This document shows, piece after piece, positions 19,282-30,203 of a stretch of 64,000 nt of DNA. The translations under genes and the position numbers were made by a program. Every line of letters starts with the position of its first letter. Position 1 is the first letter of the stretch. The stretch covers positions 1 to 64,000 of the forward strand of contig NZ_JAOCCU010000037.1 in assembly GCF_029840635.1 (NCBI RefSeq). The letters are read 5' to 3'. A model generated the notes under the pieces. It was not told where the DNA came from. It saw only the letters and a list, made by a program, of their open reading frames with translations, and did no database searches. This DNA is from Mitsuaria sp. GD03876 (GTDB taxonomy: Bacteria > Pseudomonadota > Gammaproteobacteria > Burkholderiales > Burkholderiaceae_C).

Positions 19282-19295
19282 ATCTTCCCCTGCCC

Positions 19296-21040
19296 ATGAC
19301 CGACTCCGCGTTCGTCCCCGACCTCGTCGGCATCGACCTCGGCACCACGCATTCGCTGGTCGCCTACTGGCACGACGGTGCCGCCCACCTGATCCCCAAC
19401 GTGCTCGGCGCGACGCTGACGCCGTCGGTCGTCAGCCTCGACGCCGACGGCAGCGTGCTGGTCGGCGCCGCGGCGCGCGACCGGCTGCAGTCGCACCCGG
19501 ACCGCACCGTCGCCAGCTTCAAGCGCGGCATGGGCACGGCCACGCGCTACACGCTGGGCCCGCAGTCCTTCCGCGCCGAGGAGCTGTCGGCGATGGTGCT
19601 GCGCGCGCTGCGCGCCGACGTCCGCGCGCGCTTCGGCCGCGACGTGGACCGCGCCGTCATCACCGTGCCCGCCTACTTCTCCGACGCGCAGCGCGCCGCG
19701 ACGCGCAACGCCGGCCTGATCGCCGGCTTCGTCGAGGTCAGCCTGCTCAACGAACCGACCGCCGCGGCGCTCGCCTACGGCCTCAACGAGCAGGAGGACA
19801 GCCAGTTCCTGGTCTTCGACTTCGGCGGCGGCACCTTCGACGTGTCCATCCTGGAGCTGTTCTCCGGCGTGATGGAGGTCCGCGCGACCGCCGGCGACAA
19901 CCAGCTCGGCGGCGATGACGTCGATGCCTGCATCGAGCGCTGGGTGATGGCCCAGGCCGGCCTGCCCGACGTGCTGCTGCGCGACGACCGCTTCGTCTCC
20001 ACGCTCAAGGCGCGCTGCGAGGCGGCCAAGCGCGCGCTCGGCGCCAACGGCTCGGCGCCGGTCGCCTTCCGGCACGAGCAGCACGTGATCGACCTGACGC
20101 TGCGCGCCGAGGAACTCGAGCGCATCATCCAGCCGGTGCTGGACCGGCTGCGCCATCCGGTCGAGACGGCGATCCGCGACGCCCGCATCGGCACCGCCGA
20201 CCTGTCCACCGTGGTGCTGGCCGGCGGCAGCTCGCGGCTGCAGGCAGTGCGCCAGCTGGTGACGCGGATGTTCGGCAAGTTCCCCGCGGCCAGCATCAAT
20301 CCGGACGAGGTCGTCGCGCTGGGCGCGGCGGTGCAGGCCGGGCTCAAGGCCAACGCGGCGGAACTGGCCGAGCGCGTGATGACCGACGTCTGCCCCTACA
20401 CGCTGGGCATCGAGAGCGCCCGGCAGGTCACCGCCGATCGCCTGACGGCGGGTTTCATGTCGCCGATCCTGCCGCGCAACACCGTGGTGCCGGCCAGCCG
20501 CGTCGAATCCTTCCACCCGGTCCATCCGGAGCAGAAGGTGATCCAGGTGCGGGTGTTCCAGGGCGAGGCCCGGCTGGTCAAGGACAACATCCTGCTGGGC
20601 CAGTTCGACGTCGACCTGCCGCGCTTCAGCGCCGAGCACCGGCCGCATGTCGACGTGCGCTTCACCTATGACATCGACGGCCTGCTCGAGGTCGAGGCCA
20701 CGCCGATGCTGGGCGATCGCTCGGCCGGCGAGCCGCGCCGGCTGGTGATCCAGAACTCCGAGGAGCGGCTGTCGCCCGAGCAGGTCGCCGAGCGGCTCCA
20801 GGCGCTGGCCGAGCTGAAGCTGCATCCGCGCGAGCGCATGGAGATGCGCGCGCTGGTGGCGCGCGCGGAGCGGCTGTTCATGCAGCTCGGCCGCGAGGAC
20901 CGCGAGCGCCTGGGCACCGCGATCACGCGCTTCGAGCTGGACCTGGATTCGCAGGACCCGCGCCGCATCGAGCAGGGCGCCGAGGCGCTGCAGCGCCTGG
21001 TGCGCGGCATCGAGGCGGACTCCCCGCTGGGAGCGGTCTG

Positions 21041-21041
<1 letters not shown>
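19296..21041 (+). CDS. hscC: HscC-type Hsp70 chaperone
   Basis: A 581-residue Hsp70. The nucleotide domain is complete: phosphate 1 loop VGIDLGTTHS (11-20), VPAYFSDAQR, LNEPTAAALAYG, FDFGGGTFDVS and VVLAGGSSRLQ. The substrate domain is short and, as in HscC, the C-terminal lid is brief and lacks the EEVD/EVKD-type tail of DnaK. The ATG at 19296 fits the start of the fold, but no Shine-Dalgarno is visible, and the frame is open back to 19023 through the repeat tract. The stop codon overlaps the start of the J-like gene (TGATG), so the pair is translationally coupled, as expected for a chaperone and its dedicated co-chaperone. Confidence 0.88.
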
Positions 21042-22822
<1,781 letters not shown>

Positions 22823-23027
22823 TGGCCGAACGCTGGACGCTGACGGCGGGCGCCGGCCCCGTCCGCGGCGACAGCGACAGCGATGGCGAGGGCGGCGCGC
22901 TGGCGCCGCCGGTCGCGCGGCGGGCGCCATCGGGGCGGCGTTTCCCGCCGCTCGCCGCAGCGCGGCGCCTCGTCCGGGGCCGCTCGCCACACTGGGTCCT
23001 TCCCCGTGACGACCCAGGAGCGATCCC
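22823..23027. other. Gap between the J-like gene and signal peptidase
   Basis: 205 bases with no convincing gene. A 69-codon frame starts at 22822 but its residues are low-complexity Arg/Pro/Gly and it only mirrors the local GC pattern. CAGGAGCGA at about 23018 is the ribosome site of the next gene. No terminator seen. Confidence 0.5.
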
Positions 23028-23726
23028 ATGACCTCGACGACGCCGTTGATCCGCCGGCTGCGCGCCCTGCTGCGCGAGAACCGCGGCTTCCTGATCTTCC
23101 TCGCCGGTTTCCTGTTCTTCCGCACCGCGATCGCGGACTGGAACCCGGTGCCCAGCGGCTCGATGCGGCCGACGATCCTCGAGGGCGATGTCGTCTTCGT
23201 CGAGCGCGTCGCCTACGACTGGAAGCTGCCGCTGACCGACATCTCGGTGCGCCGCGTCGGCGAGCCCCAGCGCGGCGATGTCGTGACCTTCGGCTCGCCG
23301 CGCGACGGCACGCGGCTGATCAAGCGGGTGGTCGCGGTGCCCGGCGACACCGTCGAGCTGCGCGGCGACCGCTTGATCCTCAACGGCCAGCCCGCGACCT
23401 ACGCGCCGCTGGAGGAAGTGGCGGAGGCGCTCGCGCCCGGCGTCGCGGTGCGCGGCGTGCGCGCGGTCGAGCAGTGGGGCGGCGAGCGCCGCGTCGTGCA
23501 GTTCCTGCCCGACGTCAACGCGCGGCGCGACTTCGGACCGATCGTCGTGCCCGCGGACCAGTTCTTCATGATGGGCGACAACCGCGACAACAGCGAGGAC
23601 TCGCGCTTCATCGGCCTGGTCCCGCGCCGGCTGATCATCGGCCAGGCGCACCGGGTGCTGGTGTCGGCCGACATCACCGCGCGGTGGGCGCCACGCTGGG
23701 ACCGCTTCGCGGCGCCGCTGCGGTGA
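23028..23726 (+). CDS. lepB: Signal peptidase I
   Basis: A 232-residue inner-membrane protease that removes signal peptides. One N-terminal helix (FLIFLAGFLFFRTAIA), then the catalytic box with Ser45 in PSGSMRPT and general-base Lys99 in RLIKRVVAVPGD; the conserved MGDNRDNSEDSR is present. It is shorter than the main E. coli LepB (324 residues) with a single helix. Not next to lepA/rnc as the housekeeping gene usually is, so it may be an additional copy. AGGAG precedes the ATG. Confidence 0.92.
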   Translation: MTSTTPLIRRLRALLRENRGFLIFLAGFLFFRTAIADWNPVPSGSMRPTILEGDVVFVERVAYDWKLPLTDISVRRVGEPQRGDVVTFGSPRDGTRLIKRVVAVPGDTVELRGDRLILNGQPATYAPLEEVAEALAPGVAVRGVRAVEQWGGERRVVQFLPDVNARRDFGPIVVPADQFFMMGDNRDNSEDSRFIGLVPRRLIIGQAHRVLVSADITARWAPRWDRFAAPLR

Positions 23727-23913
23727 CCGTCGAGGCGCCGTCGGGCGCCGTTGACCGCGGGCCGGGAACGGCGGCGTGCCGGGAGCCGGGCGACAAGGGC
23801 GCGGGCCGGCGCGCCCGCAGCACGACTCGCATTGACCCGCGCGGGGCAAGGTCTCTGCGCCGCCGCCGAGAATCGCCCGTCATCCCTTCACGCAACGATC
23901 CGACGGACACCCC

Positions 23914-24624
23914 ATGACGGACCTGACCCGCTTTCCCATCACGACGAAGTGGCCCGCGCAGCACCCCGAGCGGCTGCAGCTGTACTCGCTGCCGACGCCC
24001 AACGGCGTGAAGATCTCGATCGCGCTCGAGGAACTGGGCCTGGCCTACGAGCCGCACCTGGTCAGCTTCCAGACCGACGACCAGCTCAGCCCCGAGTTCC
24101 TGTCGCTGAACCCGAACAACAAGATCCCCGCGATCATCGATCCCGACGGCCCGGGCGGCGAGCCGCTGCCGCTGTTCGAGTCCGGCGCGATCCTGGTCTA
24201 CCTGGCCGAGAAGACCGGCCGGCTGATCCCGCAAGACCCGGCACGCCGCTACGAGACGCTGCAGTGGGTGATGTTCCAGATGGGCGGCATCGGGCCGATG
24301 TTCGGCCAGGTCGGCTTCTTCCATAAGTTCGCCGGCAAGGACTACGAGGACAAGCGTCCCCGCGACCGCTACCTGGCCGAATCGAAGCGGCTGCTGGCCG
24401 TACTCGAGCAGCGCCTGACCGGCCGCGGCTGGATCATGGGCGACGAGTACACGATCGCCGACATCGCCATCTGGCCCTGGGTCAACAACCTGGTCGGCTT
24501 CTACGGCGCGGGCGACCTGGTGGGCTTCGGCGAGTTCAAGGAAGTGCAGCGCGTGCTGGGCGCCTTCTTGGCGCGCGACGCCGTCAAGCGCGGGCTCAAC
24601 ATCCCGGCGCGCCCGGCGGCCTGA
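23914..24624 (+). CDS. Glutathione transferase, YfcG/YghU (nu) type
   Basis: A 236-residue GST. The N-terminal thioredoxin-like domain carries TPNGVK (Thr28-Pro-Asn30) in place of a catalytic Tyr/Ser/Cys, as in the nu-class enzymes YfcG and YghU, which act as glutathione-dependent disulfide reductases. NKIPAII and FESGAILVYLAEKTG bind glutathione. The C-terminal helical domain ends with the conserved YTIADIAIWPW. It stands alone, 187 bases after the peptidase gene with nothing recognisable in between. Confidence 0.9.
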   Translation: MTDLTRFPITTKWPAQHPERLQLYSLPTPNGVKISIALEELGLAYEPHLVSFQTDDQLSPEFLSLNPNNKIPAIIDPDGPGGEPLPLFESGAILVYLAEKTGRLIPQDPARRYETLQWVMFQMGGIGPMFGQVGFFHKFAGKDYEDKRPRDRYLAESKRLLAVLEQRLTGRGWIMGDEYTIADIAIWPWVNNLVGFYGAGDLVGFGEFKEVQRVLGAFLARDAVKRGLNIPARPAA

Positions 24625-24637
24625 GCGGATCCACCGC

Positions 24638-24877
24638 TCAGTAGTGCGGCGGCAGCTCGTCCCGCAGGCTGCCGCTGCCGGTCCCGTCGCCGCGGCCCTC
24701 CGGCACCTGCCGGCGCAACTGCGCGATCTCGCGCACCAGCGCGTCGATCTGCTCCTGCTGCTTCGCCACCTGCGCGTTCAGGTGGTCGACCAGGTCCTCG
24801 GCGAAGCTGGCCTTGATCTCCAGCTCCGTGACCCGCGCCTCCAGCACGCGGACCTCGGCGGCCGCGTCGGAGCTCAT
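24638..24877 (-). CDS. slyX: SlyX family protein
   Basis: A 79-residue acidic protein with an N-terminal coiled coil of heptads (VLEARVTELEIKASFAEDLV, then LNAQVAKQQEQIDAL) and a C terminus ending LRDELPPHY, the typical SlyX ending. Function of the family is unknown. Its start overlaps the stop of the DUF885 gene by four bases (ATGA), so it is translated after it. Confidence 0.88.
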   Translation of the reverse strand: MSSDAAAEVRVLEARVTELEIKASFAEDLVDHLNAQVAKQQEQIDALVREIAQLRRQVPEGRGDGTGSGSLRDELPPHY

Positions 24878-26721
24878 GGCGCGGCCTTCGCCGGCCGATG
24901 CGCCATCAGCTCGGCGATCACCGACACCGGCGCGTTGCCGTAGCTCAGGAACTCCTCGTTGAAGGCCTTGAGCTGGAAGTCCTTGCCCAGCGCCTGCTTG
25001 CGCTGCTCGCGCAGTTCCATGATGTCGCTGTAGCCGCTGAAGTAGCTGGTCAGCTGCACCGAGGTCAGCTGCACCCGGCGCCACTTCTCGCGCGCTTCGC
25101 GCTCGGTCTGGAAGGCCTGGCGCGTCAGCAGGTCCAGCGCGTCCTGCTCGCTCATGCCGAGCACGTGCACGCTGTAGTCCAGGATGGTGTTGGTGACGCT
25201 GCGCAGGTTCCACTTGCCCCACATCAGCCACATTTCCGGCGCGTTGCCGCCGTAGCCGGACTCCAGCATCATCCGCTCGCCGTAGACGGCCCAGCCCTCG
25301 ACCATCGCGCCGTTGCCGAACAGCGTCTTGACCAGCGACGGCGACTTGTTGGCGTGGACCAGCTGCGTGTAATGCCCCGGCACCGCCTCGTGGATGTTGA
25401 GGATCTGCAGGATCCAGCGGTTGTACTCGCGCAGCGTGCTCTCGGCCTGCTCGGGCGTCAGGTCGTCCATCGGCGTGACGTTGTAGTACGTGCGGTCCTG
25501 CGGCCGGTAGGGGCCGGGCGCCTCGATGCCGGCGCCGGCGATGCCGCGCTGGTAGACCGGCGTCTCGCGCACGATCAGCGGCTTGGACGGATCCTGCGTC
25601 AGCAGGTCGTGATCGGCGATCCAGCGCTCCAGCTGCGGGATCTGCGCGCGGATCTCGGCCACGAAGTCCTCGCGCTTCACATGCTGCTCGCTGAGCTTGC
25701 CGATCACCGCGCCGATGCGCGCGAGGCGATCCTCGGGCTTGGGCGCGTCGCCCATGGTCTGCGTCCACAGCTGGTCGGACAGCTGCGCCATCTGCGTCAG
25801 CAGCGCCTCGCGCGCCTTGAGCGCGCGCTGGTACATCTGCTCGGCCGAATGCGCCGACTGGATGTCGTAGCCGAACTTCTTGTCGTACAGCGCCTGGCCG
25901 AGGCGGAAGCTGCGCGCCTTGCCGCTGGCCTGGCCCTCGGCGAGCAGCTTCCTGAGTTGCACGCGATAGCCCTCGACCGCGGCCTTCGCGGCGGCGACGC
26001 GGTCGGCGAGCCGCTTGCGCTCGACGGCGGTCAGCCCCGCATCGGGCCCTTGCGCGGCCTTGGCCACCTCGTCGAGCACGCTCAGCACGCCCGGCGCCTG
26101 GTCGATCGCCAGCTGCGTGTGCTCCAGCGTCGGCTGCTTGAGCAGCGAGGCGCCGGCGCGGTAGTACGCCGGCACCTGCGCCAGCCGCGCCGAGAGCGTC
26201 TTCAGCCGCGCCGGCAGCGGCGCGTAGTCGGTGGCCAGGATGTAGTCGATCGGGCCGGCGATGTTGAGTTCCGACGGATTCCACTCGTACTCGCGCAGCT
26301 CGGTCAGCTGGAAGCGGTCGTCGCGCAGCTTGTTGAGCAACTGGCCGAGGTCGGTGCGCGAGGCCGCGTTCAGCGTCGACGCGTCGACGGCCTCGAAGCG
26401 CGCGAGCCACTGCGCGGTGAAGGCCAGCGCGCGGGCGCGCATCGCGCGGTCGGGCGCGGGCAGCTGGTCGGCGAATTCATAACGGCCCGCGCTGATCGCG
26501 GCGTCCGGGTCCAGGCGCCAGAGGGCCTCGATGTAGTCGTTGGCCAGGCGCTGGAAACGGGTGTCGGCATCGGCCGCCACGTCCGGTTCGAGCTTGATGA
26601 CGCCGCGCACGGGCTTGGCGGCTTCGGTGGCGGAAGCGGGCGTCGCGCCCAGCAGGCCGGTCAGGCCGAACGTCGTCAGCGCGGCCGCGGCCAGGGCGGT
26701 GAGGGTGGGGCGATTCATCAT
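24874..26721 (-). CDS. Exported DUF885 family protein, putative metallopeptidase
   Basis: A 615-residue protein of the DUF885 family. A signal peptide (TLTALAAAALTTFGLTGLL, cleavage near ASA at about 31) sends it to the periplasm. HEAVPGHYTQ in the C-terminal half is the family's putative zinc site, of the HExxxGH form. The family is predicted to be peptidases but few members are tested. Two ATGs stand side by side (26721, 26718). It is cotranslated with slyX, an unusual partner. It follows feoB by 30 bases on the opposite end of the same strand, so feoA-feoB is upstream and read-through is possible. Confidence 0.85.
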   Translation of the reverse strand: MMNRPTLTALAAAALTTFGLTGLLGATPASATEAAKPVRGVIKLEPDVAADADTRFQRLANDYIEALWRLDPDAAISAGRYEFADQLPAPDRAMRARALAFTAQWLARFEAVDASTLNAASRTDLGQLLNKLRDDRFQLTELREYEWNPSELNIAGPIDYILATDYAPLPARLKTLSARLAQVPAYYRAGASLLKQPTLEHTQLAIDQAPGVLSVLDEVAKAAQGPDAGLTAVERKRLADRVAAAKAAVEGYRVQLRKLLAEGQASGKARSFRLGQALYDKKFGYDIQSAHSAEQMYQRALKAREALLTQMAQLSDQLWTQTMGDAPKPEDRLARIGAVIGKLSEQHVKREDFVAEIRAQIPQLERWIADHDLLTQDPSKPLIVRETPVYQRGIAGAGIEAPGPYRPQDRTYYNVTPMDDLTPEQAESTLREYNRWILQILNIHEAVPGHYTQLVHANKSPSLVKTLFGNGAMVEGWAVYGERMMLESGYGGNAPEMWLMWGKWNLRSVTNTILDYSVHVLGMSEQDALDLLTRQAFQTEREAREKWRRVQLTSVQLTSYFSGYSDIMELREQRKQALGKDFQLKAFNEEFLSYGNAPVSVIAELMAHRPAKAAP

Positions 26722-26751
26722 GGGGCGCGAGCATAGCTCGCGCCCGGGCGC

Positions 26752-28617
26752 TCAGCCGACGATCCAGCGCGTGACGTGGAAGGTCGCCCACGACGCGCCG
26801 TAGGCCAGCGCGAACAGGTAGGCCAGCATGATCGCGGGGATCTTGTAGCCGCCGGTCTCGCGCTTGACCGCCGCGATCGTCGACAGGCACTGCGGCGCGA
26901 AGATGAACCACGCCAGCAGCGAGAACGCGGTCGGCAGGCCCCAGCTCGCGGCGATCAGCGGCGTCAGCGCCTGCGCGGCCTCGTCGCCGGTGGCCGACAG
27001 CGAATACACCGTGCCCAGCGCGCTGACGACGATCTCGCGCGCGGCCATGCCCGGCACCAGCGCCAGGCTGATCTGCCAGTTGAAGCCGATCGGCTCGAAG
27101 ATCCACGCCAGGCCGCGGCCCAGGTAGCCGGCGAAGCTGTACTCGATGGCCGCCGGGCCGGTGGCGCCCTCGGGCGCGCCGGGGAAGGTCGACAGCACCC
27201 ACAGCAGCAGCGTCAGCGCCAGGATGATGCCGCCCACGCGCTTGAGGAAGACCTCCGCGCGCTGCAGCAGCCCGATGGCGACGTTGCGCGCGTGCGGCCA
27301 GTGGTAGCTGGGCAGCTCCATCATCAGCGGGCGCACCTGGCGGCCGGCGTCGGTGAAGCGCTTGAGCACCCAGGCCACCGCCATCGCCACCAGGATGCCG
27401 GCGAAGTACAGGATGAACAGCACCAGCCCCTGCAGCTCGATCCCGCCCCACAGCTCGCGCTGCGGGATGAAGGCGCCGATCAGCAGCGCGTACACCGGCA
27501 GCCGCGCCGAGCAGGTCATCAGCGGCGCGATCAGGATGGTCACCAGCCGGTCGCGCGCGTTGGCGATCGAGCGCGTGGCCATGATCCCGGGGATCGCGCA
27601 GGCGAAGCTCGACAGCAGCGGGATGAAGCTGCGGCCCGACAGGCCCACCGAGCCCATCAGCCGGTCCAGCAGGAAGGCCGCGCGCGGCAGGTAGCCGGAC
27701 TCCTCCAGGATCAGGATGAAGAAGAACAGGATCAGGATCTGCGGCAGGAACACCAGCACGCCGCCGACGCCCGCGATCAGGCCGTCCACGACCAGGCTGC
27801 GCAGGTGGCCTTCGGGCAGCAGCGCGCCGGCCTGTTCGCCGAGCCAGCCGGTGCCGGCCTCGATCCACCCCTTGGGCACCTCGGCCCACGCGAACACCGC
27901 CTGGAACAGGAAGAACAGCAGCACCGCCAGCAGGATCGGTCCGATCACCGGATGCAGCACGACGCGGTCGAGCTTGTCGCTGGGCAGCTCGCCCTGCAGC
28001 TGGTCCAGGCCGAGCGCCTTGAGCACGTGGTTGATGCGGGCGGTGTCCTCGCCCTCGGGCACGGCGGGCGCCGTGGCCCACAGCGCGGGCTGGTCCAGCA
28101 CCGCGCGCAGGTCGTCCAGGCCGTCGCCGTCGGTGGCCACGGTGCGGATCACCGGCACGCCCAGCAGCTCGCCCAGGCGCGCGGTGTCGATCTCGATGCC
28201 GCGCCGGCGGGCCAGGTCGGACATGTTCAGCGCCACCACGCAGGGCAGGCCCTGGCGCTGCACCGACAGGAACAGGCGCAGGTTGCGGCGCAGGTTGGTC
28301 GCGTCGAGCACGCACACGACCAGGTCGGGGCGCTTCTCGCCCTGCGCGCGGCCGGCCAGCACGTCGACGGTGACGCGCTCGTCGGGCGAGCGTGGGTACA
28401 GCGAATAGGTGCCGGGCAGGTCCAGCACGCGCAGCAGCTTGCCGGCGGCGGTCTTGAGGCGGCCTTCCTTGCGCTCGACGGTGACGCCGGCGTAGTTGGC
28501 GACCTTCTGCCGGCTGCCGGTCAGGCGGTTGAACAGCGCCGTCTTGCCGCAGTTGGGATTGCCGACCAGCGCCAGCAGCGGCCCGGACGGATGCAGGTGG
28601 ACGACGGCCTCATGCAT
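26752..28617 (-). CDS. feoB: Ferrous iron transporter FeoB
   Basis: A 621-residue iron importer: N-terminal G protein domain (G1 GNPNCGKTALFN, G3 DLPGTYS, G4 NMSD) followed by about eight membrane helices with two Gate regions, including the Cys in SSFACAIPGIMATR and in CSARLPVYALLIGAF. It is shorter than E. coli FeoB (773) but a usual length for Betaproteobacteria. No FeoC follows. The start overlaps the feoA stop by 8 bases. Control by Fur is indicated by the box upstream of feoA. Confidence 0.95.
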   Translation of the reverse strand: MHEAVVHLHPSGPLLALVGNPNCGKTALFNRLTGSRQKVANYAGVTVERKEGRLKTAAGKLLRVLDLPGTYSLYPRSPDERVTVDVLAGRAQGEKRPDLVVCVLDATNLRRNLRLFLSVQRQGLPCVVALNMSDLARRRGIEIDTARLGELLGVPVIRTVATDGDGLDDLRAVLDQPALWATAPAVPEGEDTARINHVLKALGLDQLQGELPSDKLDRVVLHPVIGPILLAVLLFFLFQAVFAWAEVPKGWIEAGTGWLGEQAGALLPEGHLRSLVVDGLIAGVGGVLVFLPQILILFFFILILEESGYLPRAAFLLDRLMGSVGLSGRSFIPLLSSFACAIPGIMATRSIANARDRLVTILIAPLMTCSARLPVYALLIGAFIPQRELWGGIELQGLVLFILYFAGILVAMAVAWVLKRFTDAGRQVRPLMMELPSYHWPHARNVAIGLLQRAEVFLKRVGGIILALTLLLWVLSTFPGAPEGATGPAAIEYSFAGYLGRGLAWIFEPIGFNWQISLALVPGMAAREIVVSALGTVYSLSATGDEAAQALTPLIAASWGLPTAFSLLAWFIFAPQCLSTIAAVKRETGGYKIPAIMLAYLFALAYGASWATFHVTRWIVG

Positions 28618-28930
28618 GGGCGGCTCCCGGGGCGCCGGTCCCGGCGTCCGCCGGCGACGTCAGCCCGCCGTGGGCGCCGCCCTCCAGGACCACGCAATCG
28701 GCCTCCGCGCGGCGCAGCGCGAAGGTCGACTGTCCGATGCGCACGACCAGCGGGTCGGCGCCGGGCATCGCGCGTGCCAGCACCGCGACATGCTCGCCGG
28801 GAACGAAGCCGAGTTCCTCCAGCCACTGCTTCCATTCCGGGGCATGGGCCGGCGCCTGCAGCGCCTGGACGCGGTGCGCCTGGCCGATGGCGGCCTGGGC
28901 GAGGGTGGGGACGGGAAGGACAGCGCTCAT
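28610..28930 (-). CDS. feoA: FeoA, SH3-like partner of FeoB
   Basis: A 106-residue protein with the small FeoA SH3-like fold: LEELGFVPGEHVAVLARAMPGADPLVVRIGQ, then FALRRAEADCV. The N-terminal 28 residues and the Ala/Gly-rich tail are extra. It is required for FeoB activity in studied bacteria. First gene of the feo operon. Confidence 0.9.
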   Translation of the reverse strand: MSAVLPVPTLAQAAIGQAHRVQALQAPAHAPEWKQWLEELGFVPGEHVAVLARAMPGADPLVVRIGQSTFALRRAEADCVVLEGGAHGGLTSPADAGTGAPGAAHA

Positions 28931-28974
28931 GTCGTCGGGATGGCCTGCGGGCTAGCGAAGCGAAACATTCTAAA

Positions 28975-28989
28975 TGATAGTGATTCTCA
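28975..28989 (-). promoter_or_regulatory. Fur box upstream of feoAB
   Basis: TGATAGT-G-ATTCTCA matches 12 of 14 defined bases of the 7-1-7 Fur consensus. It lies 45 bases upstream of the feoA start in a short AT-rich island, the expected place for iron repression. Confidence 0.85.
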
Positions 28990-29032
28990 ACTTGCCTGGC
29001 TGAACCGGAGTGAATGTTCGGTCAACCCGAGG

Positions 29033-29048
29033 GCGCATTGCGATGCGC
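29033..29048. promoter_or_regulatory. Inverted repeat GCGCAT-N4-ATGCGC
   Basis: A perfect six-base dyad with a four-base spacer in the feoA/nucleoside-operon divergent gap, about 150 bases upstream of the binding-protein gene. A possible regulator site; the regulator is not identified. Confidence 0.35.
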
Positions 29049-29092
29049 GTCAATGCCTCAAACGCAGCAATGGAAGGCCGAAGTTGATGGGC

Positions 29093-29111
29093 CCGCAAAC
29101 GTTTAGCGTTT
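29093..29111 (+). promoter_or_regulatory. LacI/PurR-type operator at the nucleoside operon promoter
   Basis: CGCAAACGTTT (29094-29104) is identical to the left and centre of the PurR box, with the CG-centred AAACGTTT core that LacI-family repressors bind; the right outer half is weaker. It lies just upstream of TTGACG (29115-29120), a good -35, with a looser -10 around 29140-29147. Repressor binding here would block transcription of the nucleoside uptake operon. Confidence 0.5.
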
Positions 29112-29184
29112 TCCTTGACGTGGCTTACACTCGCGCCTTCATAAAATGCCCGGTTGCTCCTCACCTTCCGCAACGAGACCGCAA

Positions 29185-30177
29185 ATGATGAAGCCTTCCC
29201 AGTCGTTCTCCTGGACTGCCGTCGCCCTGGCCCTGGCCGTGGCGTCGGGCGCGGCGGCCGCGCAGACCACCCCGGCGGTGATCTTCGACATGGGCGGCAA
29301 GTTCGACAAGTCGTTCAACGAGGCCGCCTACCGCGGCGTCGAGCAGTGGAAGAAGGACACGGGCGGCAAGTACCTCGAGTTCGAGATCAGCAACGAGACG
29401 CAGCGCGTGCAGGCGATCCGCCGCATGGCCGAGCGGGGCGCCAGCCCGATCATCTCGGTGGGCTTCGCCCAGGCGTCGGCGCTGAACCAGGTGGCCAAGG
29501 ACTTCCCCAAGACCAAGTTCGTCATCATCGACGAGCGGGTCAACCAGCCCAACGTGCAGTCGGTGCTGTTCAAGGAACAGGAAGGCAGCTTCCTCGTCGG
29601 CGCGCTGGCCGCGCTGACCAGCAAGACCGGCAAGGTCGGCTTCGTCGGCGGCATGGACATCCCGCTGATCCGCAAGTTCGAGTGCGGCTATGAGCAGGGC
29701 GCCAAGGCGGCCAATCCGAAGGCCGAGGTCTTCAAGAACATGACCGGCACGACCGCCTCGGCCTGGAACGACCCGACCCGCGGCGGCGAGCTGGCCAAGG
29801 CGCAGTTCGCCAAGGGCGTGGACGTGGTCTTCGCCGCGGCCGGCGGCACCGGCGTCGGGGTCTACCAGGCGGCCAAGGACGCCGGCAAGTTCGCCATCGG
29901 CGTGGACAGCAACCAGAACCACCTGCAGCCAGGCACGATGCTGAGCTCCATGGTCAAGCGCGTGGACGTGGCCGTCTACAACGTGCTCAAGGAATGGAAG
30001 CCCGGCATCAGCGTGCTGGGCCTGAAGGAAGGCGGCGTCGAATACGCCGTCGACGCGAACAACGCCAAGCTGATCTCGCCCGCGGTGAAGACCAGGCTCG
30101 ACGCGTACAAGGCCGACATCATCGCCGGCAAGATCAAGGTCGCGGACTACATGGCGGACAACGCCTGCAAGAACTGA
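29185..30177 (+). CDS. BMP-family nucleoside-binding lipoprotein/periplasmic protein
   Basis: A 330-residue substrate-binding protein of the BMP/PnrA family, which binds purine and pyrimidine nucleosides. Signal peptide to about residue 25 (ASGAAAAQ); no lipobox Cys, so it is probably free in the periplasm. Family motifs visible: DKSFNEAAYRG near the N terminus, GFVGGMDIPLIRKFECGYEQG and FAAAGGTGVGVYQAA. Two ATGs (29185, 29188) are possible. It begins the nucleoside uptake and salvage operon. Confidence 0.92.
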   Translation: MMKPSQSFSWTAVALALAVASGAAAAQTTPAVIFDMGGKFDKSFNEAAYRGVEQWKKDTGGKYLEFEISNETQRVQAIRRMAERGASPIISVGFAQASALNQVAKDFPKTKFVIIDERVNQPNVQSVLFKEQEGSFLVGALAALTSKTGKVGFVGGMDIPLIRKFECGYEQGAKAANPKAEVFKNMTGTTASAWNDPTRGGELAKAQFAKGVDVVFAAAGGTGVGVYQAAKDAGKFAIGVDSNQNHLQPGTMLSSMVKRVDVAVYNVLKEWKPGISVLGLKEGGVEYAVDANNAKLISPAVKTRLDAYKADIIAGKIKVADYMADNACKN

Positions 30178-30203
30178 CCCTCACGCGAGCGAGCGTTCCT
30201 GAC

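Noticed and set aside
19023-19295. N-terminal extension of the Hsp70 through the repeat tract
   Set aside because: The Hsp70 fold begins at residue 11 of the shorter form; the extension is low-complexity. Kept only as a finding about the repeat, not as the start.
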